Below are positions 24,401 through 36,043 of a stretch of 64,000 nucleotides of DNA, piece after piece. The notes beneath the pieces are model-generated. The model saw nothing but the letters and a program-made list of their open reading frames with translations. It was not told the DNA's origin and did no database searches. How positions within the stretch are numbered: position 1 is the stretch's first letter; each line of letters opens with the position of its first letter. This stretch comes from Fistulifera solaris (Eukaryota; Bacillariophyta; Bacillariophyceae; Naviculales; Stauroneidaceae): positions 806,001 through 870,000 of the forward strand of contig AP026126.1 of the NCBI GenBank assembly GCA_030295235.1. Reading direction: 5' to 3'. The translations under genes were made by a program, and so were the position numbers.

Positions 24401-27400
24401 GATCTATCCGATTTTTCGTTCAACCGGGGTGCGATACAGCGAAACAGAAGCGCCGAACAATTCTGCGGAGAGCTCAAATTTTGTCGATGCCGATATTGTT
24501 GAGAAATTCACGCATGAAGTAATCTATCGGAAAGGCTCTCCCATCAGCTGTGGTGATAGGTTGAAAGTTGAGCTTTTGAAGCTGCTCAACGTTTTCATCA
24601 ACCAGTACCCCCACTTTGTCGAACCTTATCGTGATGATGTCTTTCAATTTTGCTGGCCCCTAGTGAAAAGCGAAGATGCTGCATGCAAGGGATGGGCGCA
24701 CCTTGTCGTTGCTTGTTTTGTCAAGACGTTCGCCACTCCAGTGAAGGTTGTCACCAAATCATATGAATCGTTGCTTCGATCTCATCAGCAAGAAGGGAAG
24801 GATTTGATCAAAAACGCGCTAGATGTGCTGGTCCCCTGTCTTCCGAAAAGATTACCAGAGAAGGATTTGAAAAATGCCATCGAGCAAACTTGTCAGTTGT
24901 TGCTTGAGGAGGGAAATTCAACCCCTCAGTTGGCACACATATGTCAGACAATCGTGAGCAGTCCCAACACTTTTTTTCCATGTCGAGCGCGAATTGTTGG
25001 TTACCTGATAAGCTCGCTTCATCGTCTTGGACTCCCACAAAACACATCTTTAGAATGTCGTTCGCTGGTTGTTGACCTTGTGTGTCTGTTGCTTAGTTGG
25101 AATGAAAAGCAAAAAGCTGAAATTGGTGGTGAAATTTTGACTAGGGATCAAGGAGAAAGTCTTGCTAATTTTCTCGTTCGTTTGAGGCTCTTGATTGCAG
25201 AGCCACCGGATCCAAGGCATAAATTTGAAGCCACCGGATCTCCCAAGTTGGAACGAAAGGCGAACGAAGTAATTGAGCGCCTGCTGGAACTTTGGACAGT
25301 GTCCCTTCTGCCGACACCATTTGAGAAGGCTATTGTAAAGGACCAGGCTTCTGATAGTCAAACAATAGCATGTCTTCAATTGCTGACAGTCATTGCTTCA
25401 ACTGGCCACCACATTTTCTTCAGAGATAATCAGTCCCTGGTGAGAGATTTGTTACGGACATCGTTCTTCAAAGCCAAAGAAAGCGAAAATGTTCAGGAAA
25501 CGTTGAAGGCTTTCCTCGAGAGGGGAAAGACGAACGTAATCGTCGGAACAGACGTCGTGACCATACTGGATTCTTTCATTTCAGATATTGTCCATGAACA
25601 ACGAAAGAAACGTCGCGCATCTGATCAGGAACAGGGCTCGACGTCGAAAAGTCGCGATCGCCAAGGAAGTGACGATGGCTTGGTGAATTCCTTTGCTATA
25701 TTCGTCTTGCAGATGATCTCCTTATTTTGCTTGAACAAGAAGCATCTTCTCCAGGTTGTCTTAAGATCCTTGGTGTCGTTTGGCGGTATTTTGACTAAAT
25801 CTCATCTTTCAGACGCCGCAGCAAAGCAAAGACAAGGGTCTCCAAATAGTCCGCATATATTATCCCCTGGAAGACAATCTCACACACCCACGTCCGGAAT
25901 TCTCGGCGAAGCCTTTAGAGTAGATTCTAGGAATTCGCCCAAACTGAATCCTATCAAGTCGAAGTTCGCAAAGGACAATGAAGCTAGTGCAAGTCAAGTG
26001 GCTTTAGTAGAGATATTGTCCTTACTCGAAACAAGCGAAATCAATCTCGCGTTCACTACCACTCGGAAAGCTTTGTTTCAGATGATATGCAACTTGCTGG
26101 ACTCGAGCGATTCTACTCAGGTCTTGCTCATTACGGCACGAATTTCTGGAAAATGGATAATAGGGAATGACGATGGGGTGCCCCTTACGACAAAAAGAAC
26201 GACTTTGTTTACTAGGCAAGATTGCGACTCTGGACTCTACTGCTATCTCCAGTGACCTCGAAGCCCAACCGTTAAATGATTTCGTTAGCATTTTCATCGA
26301 AAAGTACAGCGATTCCCTCAAAGTGACCGACCAACTTGACATGGGAAAATTTCATGTTGTATCCTTGCTTCATTCGAATGTGGAAGTCCGTGATAGAACA
26401 TGGAAGTGGCTATCAGGGGGGAAGCCCATTACTATTGCCCACTTCTGTGAGATTTTGCACGTGAACCTGGAGGCACTTGGTGGTCGTTTCTGGATCACAG
26501 TTCTTGTTGACGTTCTACTCATGTCTTCCTCTGATGATGGTTCTGGTCTACTTCAATCACTGCGCACTCTGGCCCATGCTGATCCCACCCTGAGTTTACA
26601 ACTATTCACGTCTCTTCTCCAGGCTGTTTGGCAGCACATGCCAACTGATTCGTTGCGGGTAAAAATTACCGCCAGTCTTGAATTGCTTCTCTCACGTCCT
26701 TATCATGCGCAAGCTCTCGGTAGTGAGGAAACAGAGGACGACAGTCGTTGTTCAAACGCCGTCCGTGCTCTAGTTAATGCTCTTTACTCCTTCAACCAGC
26801 TCCTTTGATTGATATGACAGTGCTCGTCGCTGTGGCGGAGTCATATAATTCTTGGCGAGAAGTCCTCTCTATTCTTGAGATTTACTACGTCGGCCTTCAG
26901 GGGCACCCTCTTGGAGCGGATTGTCTTCATGCAATGAGAGCTTGTCTTCAACGATTAGAAGAAGATAGTATGTGGATGGGGATATCTGCACTCTCTTGCA
27001 AATTACCACAGACTCGTCGTGTACTTTCAAAAGAAGTGTACGGAATGGTGAATGAGGCAATTGCAGGCTACGCTGGTTTGATGGAGCTTGTTCAGGACGA
27101 AAATTCGCCGGTGGAGGTGGATGATTTTGAAATGAGTCTTTGGGAAGATCGTTGGATTGGACTTCAAAAGGATACATGCCAGTTAGATTTAGTCTCAGAG
27201 TATGCCACTGAAACGGGGAATCCACATTTAATGTTGGAATGCTCATGGAAAACTCGCAACTGGGCCAAAGTGCGTTCTTTGTGCTCATCTCCAAATCTAC
27301 TATCAAGCGTTGAAGCAGGTGACCCGCTTATCAAGTTGAGCGAAACGCTCTTAGCTGTCGCCGATGGAAAGCTTAGCGATGTAGAAAACTTGCACGCACA

Positions 27401-30400
27401 GACTGCTCAGCTTTGCCTTCACAAATGGCAACTCTTGCCCAAGTTGTCGAGTGGCAGTGCATCACATGCATCTACGTTACATTTCTTCCACCGCCTTGTT
27501 GAAATCAGAGAGTCGGGTCAAATAATGGTCGAAACCAACAATCATTCGAGTGCAAAAACACTTCCAGATCTGAAGAATCTTCTTAACGCTTGGCGCCATC
27601 GTCTACCCTGCGAGTCAGACAAATTATCCGCCTGGGATGATGTTTGTGCATGGAGGGAGCACATGTTTTCGGCCGTAACGTCTAACTTCCACTGGTCAGA
27701 GCCCAACACTCTTGCAACCTTGCACGATCGTCCTTGGACAATCATTAGAATGGCTAAAACGGCCAGAAAACAAGGGATGCGAGATGTGTCATTGCACTTC
27801 CCTCAACAAGGCATCTGAAGAGCGTTCGATGAACGTTTCAGACGCTTTCCTGAAACTAAGGGAGCAGATTCTTGCTTATTTTAACCCGGATTCCGAGCTT
27901 GAACGACATGGAGGCTTGAACCTAATAAATTCCACAAACCTTTCATTTTTCGACCAGACGCAAAAAAGCGAACTGTTTCGACTCAAAGCGCAATTTCTCT
28001 CTTCGCTGGGTTCTAGATCGAAAGCTAATCAGGCATATTGTCATTCTGTAGAAATTTGTCCAACTCATGCCCGAGCATGGAACAGTTGGGGCGAATTGTG
28101 TTCCTCATTGGGAGCAGTTGCTGAAAAGCAAGCCGAACAAGGAAGCGTTACAGGTAGCACAGAAGACAATGTGTCTCAAGACAAATCGATCGCAGCAAAA
28201 AGGTTGCTCAGTACTTGGCGCAAGCAATGGGTTGTTATCTCGAAGCTGTTCGTATCGATGGCAACGAATGGGCCAGGGTTCATCTCCCTAAGTGCCTATG
28301 GATCCTAAGCAAAGATTCGACTTCCAGTAACATTTTAAGTCAGACTTTGGAAGACCGCGGCAAATTGATACCTGCTTGGGTATGGTTACCATGGGTGCCT
28401 CAATTATTAACGTGTTTCTACAGACCAGAAGGACAAGCAGTGAAAACTATTTTTTCTGATCTTGTCCGTTGCTACCCTCAGGCTGTATATTATCCTCTTC
28501 GCTCTTTTTATCTCGAGCGTAGGGACGTGGAAAGAGGAAGAAGTTCCAATGCACAGGAGTCCCAACAAATGGGTTCAGTCGGATTAGCGGAGGTAATGAT
28601 GTCTCTCTTACGAAGATCTCACGCTTCTTTGTGGAGCACACTTGAGTCAGTCCTAGAAGAGCTGATTGTGAAGTTTCGGCCTTCTTATGAAGAAGAACTT
28701 CTATCAACGCTCGTCGCGTTGCTCGAGAGGGCGGAAGCTCAAGTAGGCACTGTCGGCAAAAACTGCGACGAAGAAGGTGTTATCGTCCCTGTATGGAAGA
28801 CTTTGGGCCGCATCGCTGTGAAGTTTTTCCGTCCTGTGGATGAAGGTTCTGCGAAGAGAGACGAAAGAGCACGAAAAACTACTCAATTCAAGGCAGCATA
28901 CAAGGACCAGTTCGAACGAGACTTCGATGTCAAATCGGAGGGTGATGCAGCCCTTGTGACGGAAGGCCAACCTAGTTTCTCGCTTGAAGAGCTACTCGAG
29001 AAACTGAGTGCTTGGAAGGAAAAGCTTGAAAAGTATGTCCTTTCTATGCCTAAATCGATGTCCCTAATAGAAACATCACCCTCGCTAGCAATATTTGGAG
29101 TTGGAGATTCGCCAGATTTATGGCCTGGCTCCTGCGACCCTCTGTCTCAAGGAATGAAAGGTGAACGAGACTTTCTGTCTGACGACGATGCGACGTCTTC
29201 GACATCAATCACATCAACATCATCGTCAGCAGCTGCTGCACAAAAAGCAAGCTACATTTCGTCCAAGGCTGCTGCCGCAGAAGCAATGAGAGAAGGAGTG
29301 GGCGGGTATTACGGTGGCGGATCTTCACGCATTGAGGTTCCTGGTCAATACGCTCCAAATTCGTCTTTTTGGGCTGATAGTAGACCTTCTCCAGAACTCC
29401 ACGCAAAGATGATAAAAATTGAGCAATCTGTAGAAGTGTTGCGCCGGAACGACCAGTTAGTGAGACGAATTGGAATTGTTGCCAGCAATGGAAAGACTTA
29501 CAGATTTCTACTTCAGTTTGCAGTTCCATACTGGACAAGGACTGATGAGCGTACCGCCCAAGTTCATTACCTACTGGACAAAGTCATTCGAAAAGATATC
29601 AGAAGCGTTCGTGCCAACTTGTCGGTCCAGCCTCAGGCAGTCATCCCAGTCGCCCAGCGACTACGGTTGATTTGCGAGCCAGAAGATAGAGTTTCGCTTG
29701 ATGAGATTTATCGTCAGCACTGCGCGAAAATAGACATAGACCCCCCGGCTTTGTGTCAAGTACACACAAAACAAATCAAAACTTTACTCATGGAAATAGC
29801 TCAAGCCAACAATGAGGACAAAAAGATTGTGCTATAGCTGAGGAGGAAGGCAAGCTACGAATTTTTGATGAAATTGTTTCATGGAAGGGTGCCGAATCAA
29901 ACATAATTTCATGTTACCTCCAGTCAACAATGAAATGCTCGGAATCAGTTTTCCAGTTCCGACGAAGCTTTGCGCAGCAGTGGGCAATTAACTGCTTGCT
30001 TCAATTTGTCTTTTCCATCTCTGATCGCTCCCCGACACGCGTAGTTTTTGTTGCGTCAAGTGGAAGAGTCCTTGCACCTGATTTCAGGGTCTCTTACAGC
30101 AGTCAAGGATTCATGGAAACGCCACGAGTTCCTTTCAGACTTACATCAAACCTTTTTGATACGATTGGGGTGACTTTTCTGGAGTCGACGTTTATCACTT
30201 CAATTTGTCGAGTTGCCGCAGCCGTGCGTAGTAGACGGCATGATATCGACCCGACTTTGCGCCTGTTAATGAGAGATGACCTCGTGACTTTCTATACGAA
30301 ATCCATGGCCAAGTCAGACTCGCAAACACAAGAAATGGAAAAGCAGCTTGGTGATCGCGTCTCTCGTAATGTTGCTAACCTTCATTCGAAATTCTCGGAA

Positions 30401-30553
30401 TGCTGTCCGACCCACGGCATTGCAAGCAGCGGCAACAGTGACGACAAAGAGCCTGATGATACAGTCGATGAAAGAGTTCGTCGTCTCTTAGCTTCAGCCC
30501 GTAGCCATTCGAATCTTTCTCAAATGCCGACTAGCTTCCAAGGCTGGCTGTAA
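18451..30553 (+). CDS. TRRAP: TRRAP/Tra1, scaffold of SAGA and NuA4 complexes
   Basis: Giant pseudokinase of about 3,960 residues that links transcription activators to histone acetyltransferases. The N-terminal two thirds are HEAT-type repeats (LLACRIIFDLYKVYR; LRTLEFWIDNLNP; the CIRLLK block). The FAT region covers about 26.8-28.6 kb. The PIKK-like fold follows (RFLLQFAVPYWTRTDER; VIPVAQRLRLI; VPFRLTSNLFDTIG) without kinase catalytic motifs, and the FATC end is FQGWL. Introns: 21059-21137, 21482-21542 and 22461-22531. About eleven single-base indels break the frame: T5 19712, AA 21300, A 21387, C6 21451, T7 22636, T4 23713, A5 26192, CC 26796, TT 27798, A5 28197 and A5 29820. Each side continues the family sequence. 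The start is the first ATG in frame. Confidence 0.93.
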
Positions 30554-30958
30554 GAATCATGCGTATGTACACTGTAAAAATAGGAAACAATCAGAGTAAT
30601 TAGATTATGAACAACATTAGCTTCAATCAAATGGCCTTGCTTTTGCGAAATATTTACCACAGTAAAAAAGACTTTGAAGTGAGTACAGGAAACGGCGTTA
30701 AAATTCTGCCTTGTCGTGGACGCTACGTAGAATCTTCTACTGGGAGGCAGAATTTTAACGTCCTTCCCAGATACTGGAAATCCTTGAACTTGCTACCAGG
30801 TACAGTTGAATCCAAGCGTATCCTTCAGATTGATTCCTACCAGTACAGCATTCTCAATTCCAAGCTCGACTGACTTGGGTTCTTGGTTCTTGCATATGCA
30901 CTCTGTCATTCTAAGATACAACTAACCACAAACCTTAGATCGTGCAAAGTTAAACTAC
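30554..30958. other. Convergent intergenic region with MITE
   Basis: 405 bp between the 3' ends of TRRAP and the polyamine gene. It holds foldback element A1 (30686-30770). An 88-codon frame across it is an artefact of the repeat. Confidence 0.6.
30686..30770 (+). mobile_element. 85-bp foldback MITE, family A copy 1
   Basis: Inverted terminal repeats GGCGTTAAAATTCTGCC and GGCAGAATTTTAACG flank a core containing GACGCTACGTAGAATCTT. The copy at 33457-33542 is nearly identical in the opposite orientation. There is no coding capacity. I see no clear target-site duplication. Confidence 0.75.
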
Positions 30959-33301
30959 CTAATTGACCCACGTTTTGTGAGACATGACGATTTCGTCACC
31001 AGCGTTGATGTCCTTTGAAGCTACCAAGAAGAGGTCAAAACTCATACGATGGCGCTCATACACAGGAGAGAACTTCGGACGTTTTCCTTCAGGATGAGGA
31101 GGAAGCCAACGCACAATATTGACATCGCCTTCATTCTCCGAACGGCGAACAAAAACACTACCGCCAACTTCAACGTAATGCTGGTTACTGCCCGAAGCCC
31201 CGCTTTCGTGTGCATACTCTTCGAAGAACGCCAACAAGTCAGAGATAACTGAAACATTATCGCCACCGGCTTCCACATTCCCTTTGAGTCCTTCAAAATT
31301 ACGAGAATTAATCATGAGGGAGCTAGCCATGTCCTCCGAAAGGATGAAAGATCCCTTGGGAATGTCAACTGTGGCAAAAAGCTTTGATACTGCTTCTCCT
31401 TTTTCGTCTGTTTCTATCGAAACTCTTAAAGAGCTCTGCTTTTCATCATCGAGATCCAGTTCAAACAGACCAGAATTTCTATCCATCGTACGGTAAGCAC
31501 ATTCAAAAGGCATTGGTTCGCGTCGACAATAAACAGTTTCCCAGCCTTTCTTCGGCCACTGATAGGAGCGCTGTGTAGTGCCATCGTAGAAAGTGAGAGC
31601 TCTCTTCTTGGAATGAGTTCGCACGATGCGCTCGTAAATCTGGAAGTCAACCTGGTCGCTGCGCGCATACCAACGGCTACGACAATTAGCGCTTTTACAC
31701 GCAATCAAAAAAGGCATGGGGTTCCATAAAACCACAGTGAGCTTCTTCGTACACAAACATCGCCTCGATAGTCGGATTCGCTTCAATTAGCTTAAAGAGG
31801 AACTCCCGCTGCTTGTACAACCCGAAATCAGGACGTGGATCGTCAATGCTTGCCGCGGTACCAATTTGGATGACCAAGATACCCTCCTCAGACAAGCTGT
31901 TGATGAGTGCGTCCACAAAACTCTCGTCGCTATAAAGCTGGTTTGAAATTTCGCTTCCATCCTCTGGGTCGAGTGCGTCCAAGATAATGATATCCAACTC
32001 TTTGTACTGAGGCACAACCGAGGACGAAGCCCCGTATTGATCAACGAACCACTGGCGACCATCTGTAAATTTGAGATCTGCAAGTTTATCATCAAAGCAA
32101 TTGTCGGCACGTCCAAACAAGTCGGAACAGTCTGACATGCTGGCAAGGTGCTCCCGCACGATAGGAATAAGTTCTTCGTCAATTTCGAGCATGATGGCTG
32201 CTTCAACTGTTTTATGCTTCAAGACTTCTCGAAGAGTCGCTCCTTCGCCTCCTCCCAAAATCACGACATTCTTGGGATTAGGGTGGGCGAACATTGCTGG
32301 GTGAACTAGTGCTTCATGATAGACGTGTTCGGATGAATAGACAGACTGGATGGTACCATCCAAAAAGAGCAAACGATCAGGAGTAGAGTATTCCGGACTA
32401 TTCAGCCGAGTGTCTCCCGGAGTCATATTGTATTTGATTACATCTTCATAAGAAGGTGTATCAACGAGCTGCATGCGAAGGGAAATGTGAGCAACGTATT
32501 TGAAGAGAAGGCGAGTTCTCGATTAGCGTACGAAGAAACGATATTTCTCACCTCGACAAGGTCCCAAATGTCAACTTGCTGAAACTTTGTTCGACCACTA
32601 TAGACTCGCTTCTTGGAGTACATTTCCAAAGGACTTAGGACCCAAAGACTCAAGTCCGAAGAATCAGCTAGATAGTTCTTTTGACCTCCTCTTCCGGACG
32701 AAATCCTCTCAATTCATGACTCCATTGCGTGTGGATCTTTTGATCAGGATTCTTAGTGTTTGGGATACCAAAGAGTCGTTCAATCGTCTCAACGGCAGGA
32801 AGAAGGGGCTTCGAACCGCAAGTAAAGAGGTCAAGCGTAATGACACCCTCGGCGGGCCAGGTGTGGAAAGAAATGTGCGACTCCAGAAGCACGCCCACGC
32901 AAGAGACACCAGAGGGAACAAGAGCGTGACAGTGATAAGACAGCATATGAAGGCCGGATTCCTTTACTGTGTCAACCATCGCTTTCGAAAGACGTTCCTC
33001 TGAGTTGAGGGAAATCTTCGTCGACATATTCAATGTCAACTAACAAATGCTGACCAGCGGGCAGATGTTTTTCCTCAACGCTTGCAATATCCTCTTCCGA
33101 AATCTTGAAGAATTCGTCTCTCACACTCGGGGAAGAAGGCGATGAGTAAATGAGAGTACTCCTCATGTTGTCGTCCAAGATTGGAACGGGCGCGAGGCTC
33201 ACACCGAGAATGAACGATGCCGCCATAGCACACGTGATCGCAACAAGGAAGACACGTATGTCAACCCGATAAAGACGTCTTTGATCATCCGCAGTCGCCA
33301 T
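30959..33301 (-). CDS. AdoMet decarboxylase - aminopropyltransferase - SET fusion (long-chain polyamine synthesis)
   Basis: About 752 residues in four parts. (1) A basic N terminus with a membrane segment (VFLVAITCAMAASFILGVSLA). (2) A bacterial-type S-adenosylmethionine decarboxylase with ESHISFHTWPAEG, whose Ser becomes the pyruvoyl cofactor. (3) An aminopropyltransferase (NVVILGGGEGATLREVLKH; DIIILDALDP). (4) A C-terminal SET-like domain (LFATVDIPKGSFI ... LVASKDINAGDEIVM). Michael (2011, FEBS Lett) described such fusions in diatoms as candidates for making and N-methylating biosilica polyamines. Intron 32551-32469. Three indels: G3 33009, T4 32679 and A6 31707. The usual SET NHxCxPN motif is not obvious, so methyltransferase activity is uncertain. 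Two inverted MITE copies flank the gene. Confidence 0.88.
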
Positions 33302-34105
33302 AGTCGATAGTTTGAATAAAAGACAAGCCCTCTATGACGATTGATTACCAAATATTAGATACGGAGGTAAGAAAGAGATGGGCGCAGATATTATCTCGAA
33401 GCGTTGAATGCTGGCGGATCCTCGCACGACGTTGCGAAAAGTTGCGAATTAATATACTGGAAGGAACGTTAAAATTCTGCCTCCCAGTACAAGATTCTAC
33501 GTAGCGTCTACCGCGAGGCAGAATTTTAACGCCGTTCCCTGGTGCCTGAGGATTGCGGATGCGAAGCTGGTCCGGATGATGTCGGATCGTACTATCAAGA
33601 GGAGCCCGGCAATTTCTGTCGGTTGGACGTTGGACGACGTTCATCTCCTATAAAATATACTCCGAGCTCCGAGAGTAATGTTATTAACAGGATTTTTTAG
33701 CGGAACAATTTCAGTTTTTCCTTTTACTCTCCAGTTTCTGAGAGTTCGACTATGAGAGTGCACGTGCTCACAGGCAGTATCGGTGAAGCAGTACCTCTAA
33801 AAGATGAGTTTTACCCGCTATACTCGCTGCTATATTATGCGTCGTATGCGACCTTTTATTGTTGCTTGCTTAATGTGTTCGATACCGGTCTCCGCCAAAA
33901 CATTTAAACGTTGAAACACACACGCGCGTTTTTCTCTTCGAGATGCAGACGATGGACCATGGAGCACGGACGAAACGACCAATGTCTCTATACCAGGTAA
34001 TTGCATATTTCTTCCTACCACCAGGCTTCTAGTAGTCAGGATCACAATATCTGTCGTCCAACTGTCGCTTCTCAGTGTCTTTGATTGACTTGACTACCTT
34101 CAACG
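33302..34105. other. Divergent intergenic region with MITE and TACCAGGTA word
   Basis: 804 bp between the polyamine and SFT2 genes. Holds MITE A2 (33457-33542) and TACCAGGTA at 33991-33999, 107 bp before the SFT2 ATG. Confidence 0.6.
33457..33542 (-). mobile_element. 86-bp foldback MITE, family A copy 2
   Basis: Reverse-complement match to the copy at 30686-30770, with the same terminal repeats and the same GATTCTACGTAGCGTC core. It lies about 155 bp upstream of the polyamine fusion gene start, in possible promoter DNA. Confidence 0.75.
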
Positions 34106-34820
34106 ATGTCTATTTTTGAGGACATGAAAGGACGAGCGAGGCTGATGTTCAGTCTCGAGTCTCGAGGAGATAGTGAAGCGGAAGAACAAAAACAAGTGGA
34201 TCGGTTGGAGGAAATATCAGAGTACTGCCCTCAGCTCACGTTTCAACAGAGATTAATCGGTTTTGCTGTAAGCTTCTCCCTTGGCTGTAAGTACATCCAC
34301 CTCGTTCAAATGACATTAATATTTGTCACCAAGTGGACTCTCCCTCACACCAATGACTCAATCCCTTAACGCCTCGCGCTTTCTACACAGATATGATTGC
34401 ATTTTTCTCCTTCAGTTTTTTCATCGATTTGGTGGAAGGCAATCCAATACCGTTTGCTTGTAATTATACGGTGGGTCATATACTGCAGCTTCTGGCATCG
34501 ACCTTCCTTTGTGGTCCCAAGCGACAATTTAAAAACATGTTTGACGAAAAAGGAGACCGACATCTATGGTGTACTTAGGATGTCTCGCATCAACCCTTGT
34601 GGTAGTATTCATTCCATTACCGGCGCTTTTGAAGTTAATTGTGCTGCTCATGCTGATGATAACACAATTCTGCGCGTCGAGCTGGTACAGTCTTTCTTAC
34701 ATACCTTTTGGAAGAAAAACTGCCCTCAGAATATTGCGGAAAATGCTTGGAATAGAAGAAGGCAACTCTTCAACAACCTACAGTAACTTATTTGGAGGAG
34801 GAAGTCAAGAGATTTTATAG
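34106..34820 (+). CDS. SFT2-like Golgi membrane protein
   Basis: Predicted 203-residue protein with four membrane segments, of the SFT2 family that acts in vesicle fusion and retrograde traffic at the Golgi. Exons are 34106-34286 and 34391-34820, with a 104-nt intron. Family features are the F-x-x-R-L-x-G start of the first helix, then NYTVGHILQLLASTFLCGPKRQ, matching the YTlGNi...FL-GP-x-x-Q signature. Next comes the R-x-x-S-M-V-Y-L segment, and paired hydrophobic helices end the protein. One missing base in A5 (34547-34551) breaks the frame before RRPTSMVYL. The N-terminal 45 residues are hydrophilic. Confidence 0.85.
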
Positions 34821-35157
34821 ACAATCGCTAGTCAGCTGAAGGGCGTGTGACTACTAAAGATAACCATTCAATTCAATCATCAATTAGCGTTTCCGATTAA
34901 AACTGGCTAGTTATGTTCATTCGGTTTCGTCTTGAAAGCGAATTGATTCTTTCTCAGGTACAGTCATAATACGACCTAGAAAAAATGAAGTTGTTGATCT
35001 AAAGCATCAATATAGAACTTGAATTATGAATATGAACAACTACCAACCTGTAACGGAAGTTTTTTCAACAAGGAGCTTCACTTGCATTGCTCCTTTCGCT
35101 TCGTTACCAGGTACGTCGGGAATCTTCGTGTACCTTGGCCGTCCCAAGCGCTTGGAA

Positions 35158-35221
35158 ATTTACCATAGTCCAAACTGTAGTCTGTTTTTTCGCCACGACT
35201 GACTCCTCGAGTTCAGTCATG
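35158..35221 (-). repeat. CATGACTG/CAGTCGTG hairpin element d with downstream box
   Basis: Hairpin 35194-35221 (12-base loop with its own CTCGAG centre). On the minus strand it is followed by GACTACAGTTTGGACTATGG, matching the box after copies b, e, f and g. Confidence 0.65.
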
Positions 35222-35512
35222 AGACGTAATTTGCGCATTGAAGATACTTCCTCTGATTTCTAAAAGCGCAGATGTCGCAGTCACATCGTCGTATTCTTCT
35301 AATGCACTTGACAGTCGAGTTTTCGGGAAGCTAAGATTCAAGAAGGAGAAAACATACAACGGTACCTTGAACAGCCCCCAGTCGTCGAATGGAAGCCCTA
35401 GTTAGAGTCCGTGTCTTGGGTCTCGCATCCAAGACAATGGCTTATAAGCCCTAAGATATAGACTAGCGGAGCAACATTATGATAGCAAAATTTGCATAAC
35501 CACTCCATCTCA

Positions 35513-35713
35513 GGGCCATTCCTAACCAGAAGTTCCGTATTCGTATTTTCGCATTTTGCGTTCGTATCCAAGGTTTTACGGAGAATTGACAGACGATAAA
35601 TTCCCCATTATTTTTCATTTATTTCTCTCCCGTTTGGGCAAATTGGGCAAGTGTCGGAGCACGCGAAATACGAAAATACGAAATAATACGAAACTTCCGG
35701 TCAGAAATGGCCC
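35513..35713. mobile_element. 201-bp MITE, family B copy 1
   Basis: Terminal inverted repeats of about 29 bp begin GGGCCATTCCTAACCAGAAG at the left and, on the other strand, GGGCCATTTCTGACCGGAAG at the right. A TCA triplet directly abuts each end (35510-35512 and 35714-35716) and may be a target duplication. The inside is AT-rich and non-coding. A diverged copy lies at 62853-63068. Confidence 0.75.
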
Positions 35714-36043
35714 TCAATAAAATCCTTGGAGATTCTCCGGTTCAGCCATTTCGAGAAACTACTATACTTGATTATAGTGTGTGAACTCGACCATGCTGCC
35801 TACAATACTGATATTTATTCCTAATTCCTAATTTCCTAGTGTGTGAACCCTTTTCTCATTATTTTTTGAACTATAAACGCCCGGCAGTTTTATTTGCCGT
35901 TTTATACATTCGGTAATTTGTCGGGCGAACATCATTTTCATGTCAATTACTGGTCATTTTTCACCATTGACAGCCTTTCAATCGTACTTTCCATCGCTAT
36001 TATTTGATCATTCCGTGCTACAACGACAGTTTGACGACAAACG

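Larger units (their letters stand above)
34821..36043. other. Intergenic region, 1.2 kb, with hairpin and MITE
   Basis: Holds a TACCAGGTA word (35105-35113), hairpin element d (35158-35221) and MITE B1 (35513-35713). No gene recognised. Confidence 0.6.

Noticed and set aside
18451-30553. TRRAP as a decayed pseudogene
   Set aside because: Eleven frame breaks but no internal stops or lost blocks between them, and all are single-base changes mostly at runs. Consensus error explains this better.
30607-30873. 88-codon frame after TRRAP
   Set aside because: Runs straight through foldback element A1, whose terminal repeats create the apparent protein.
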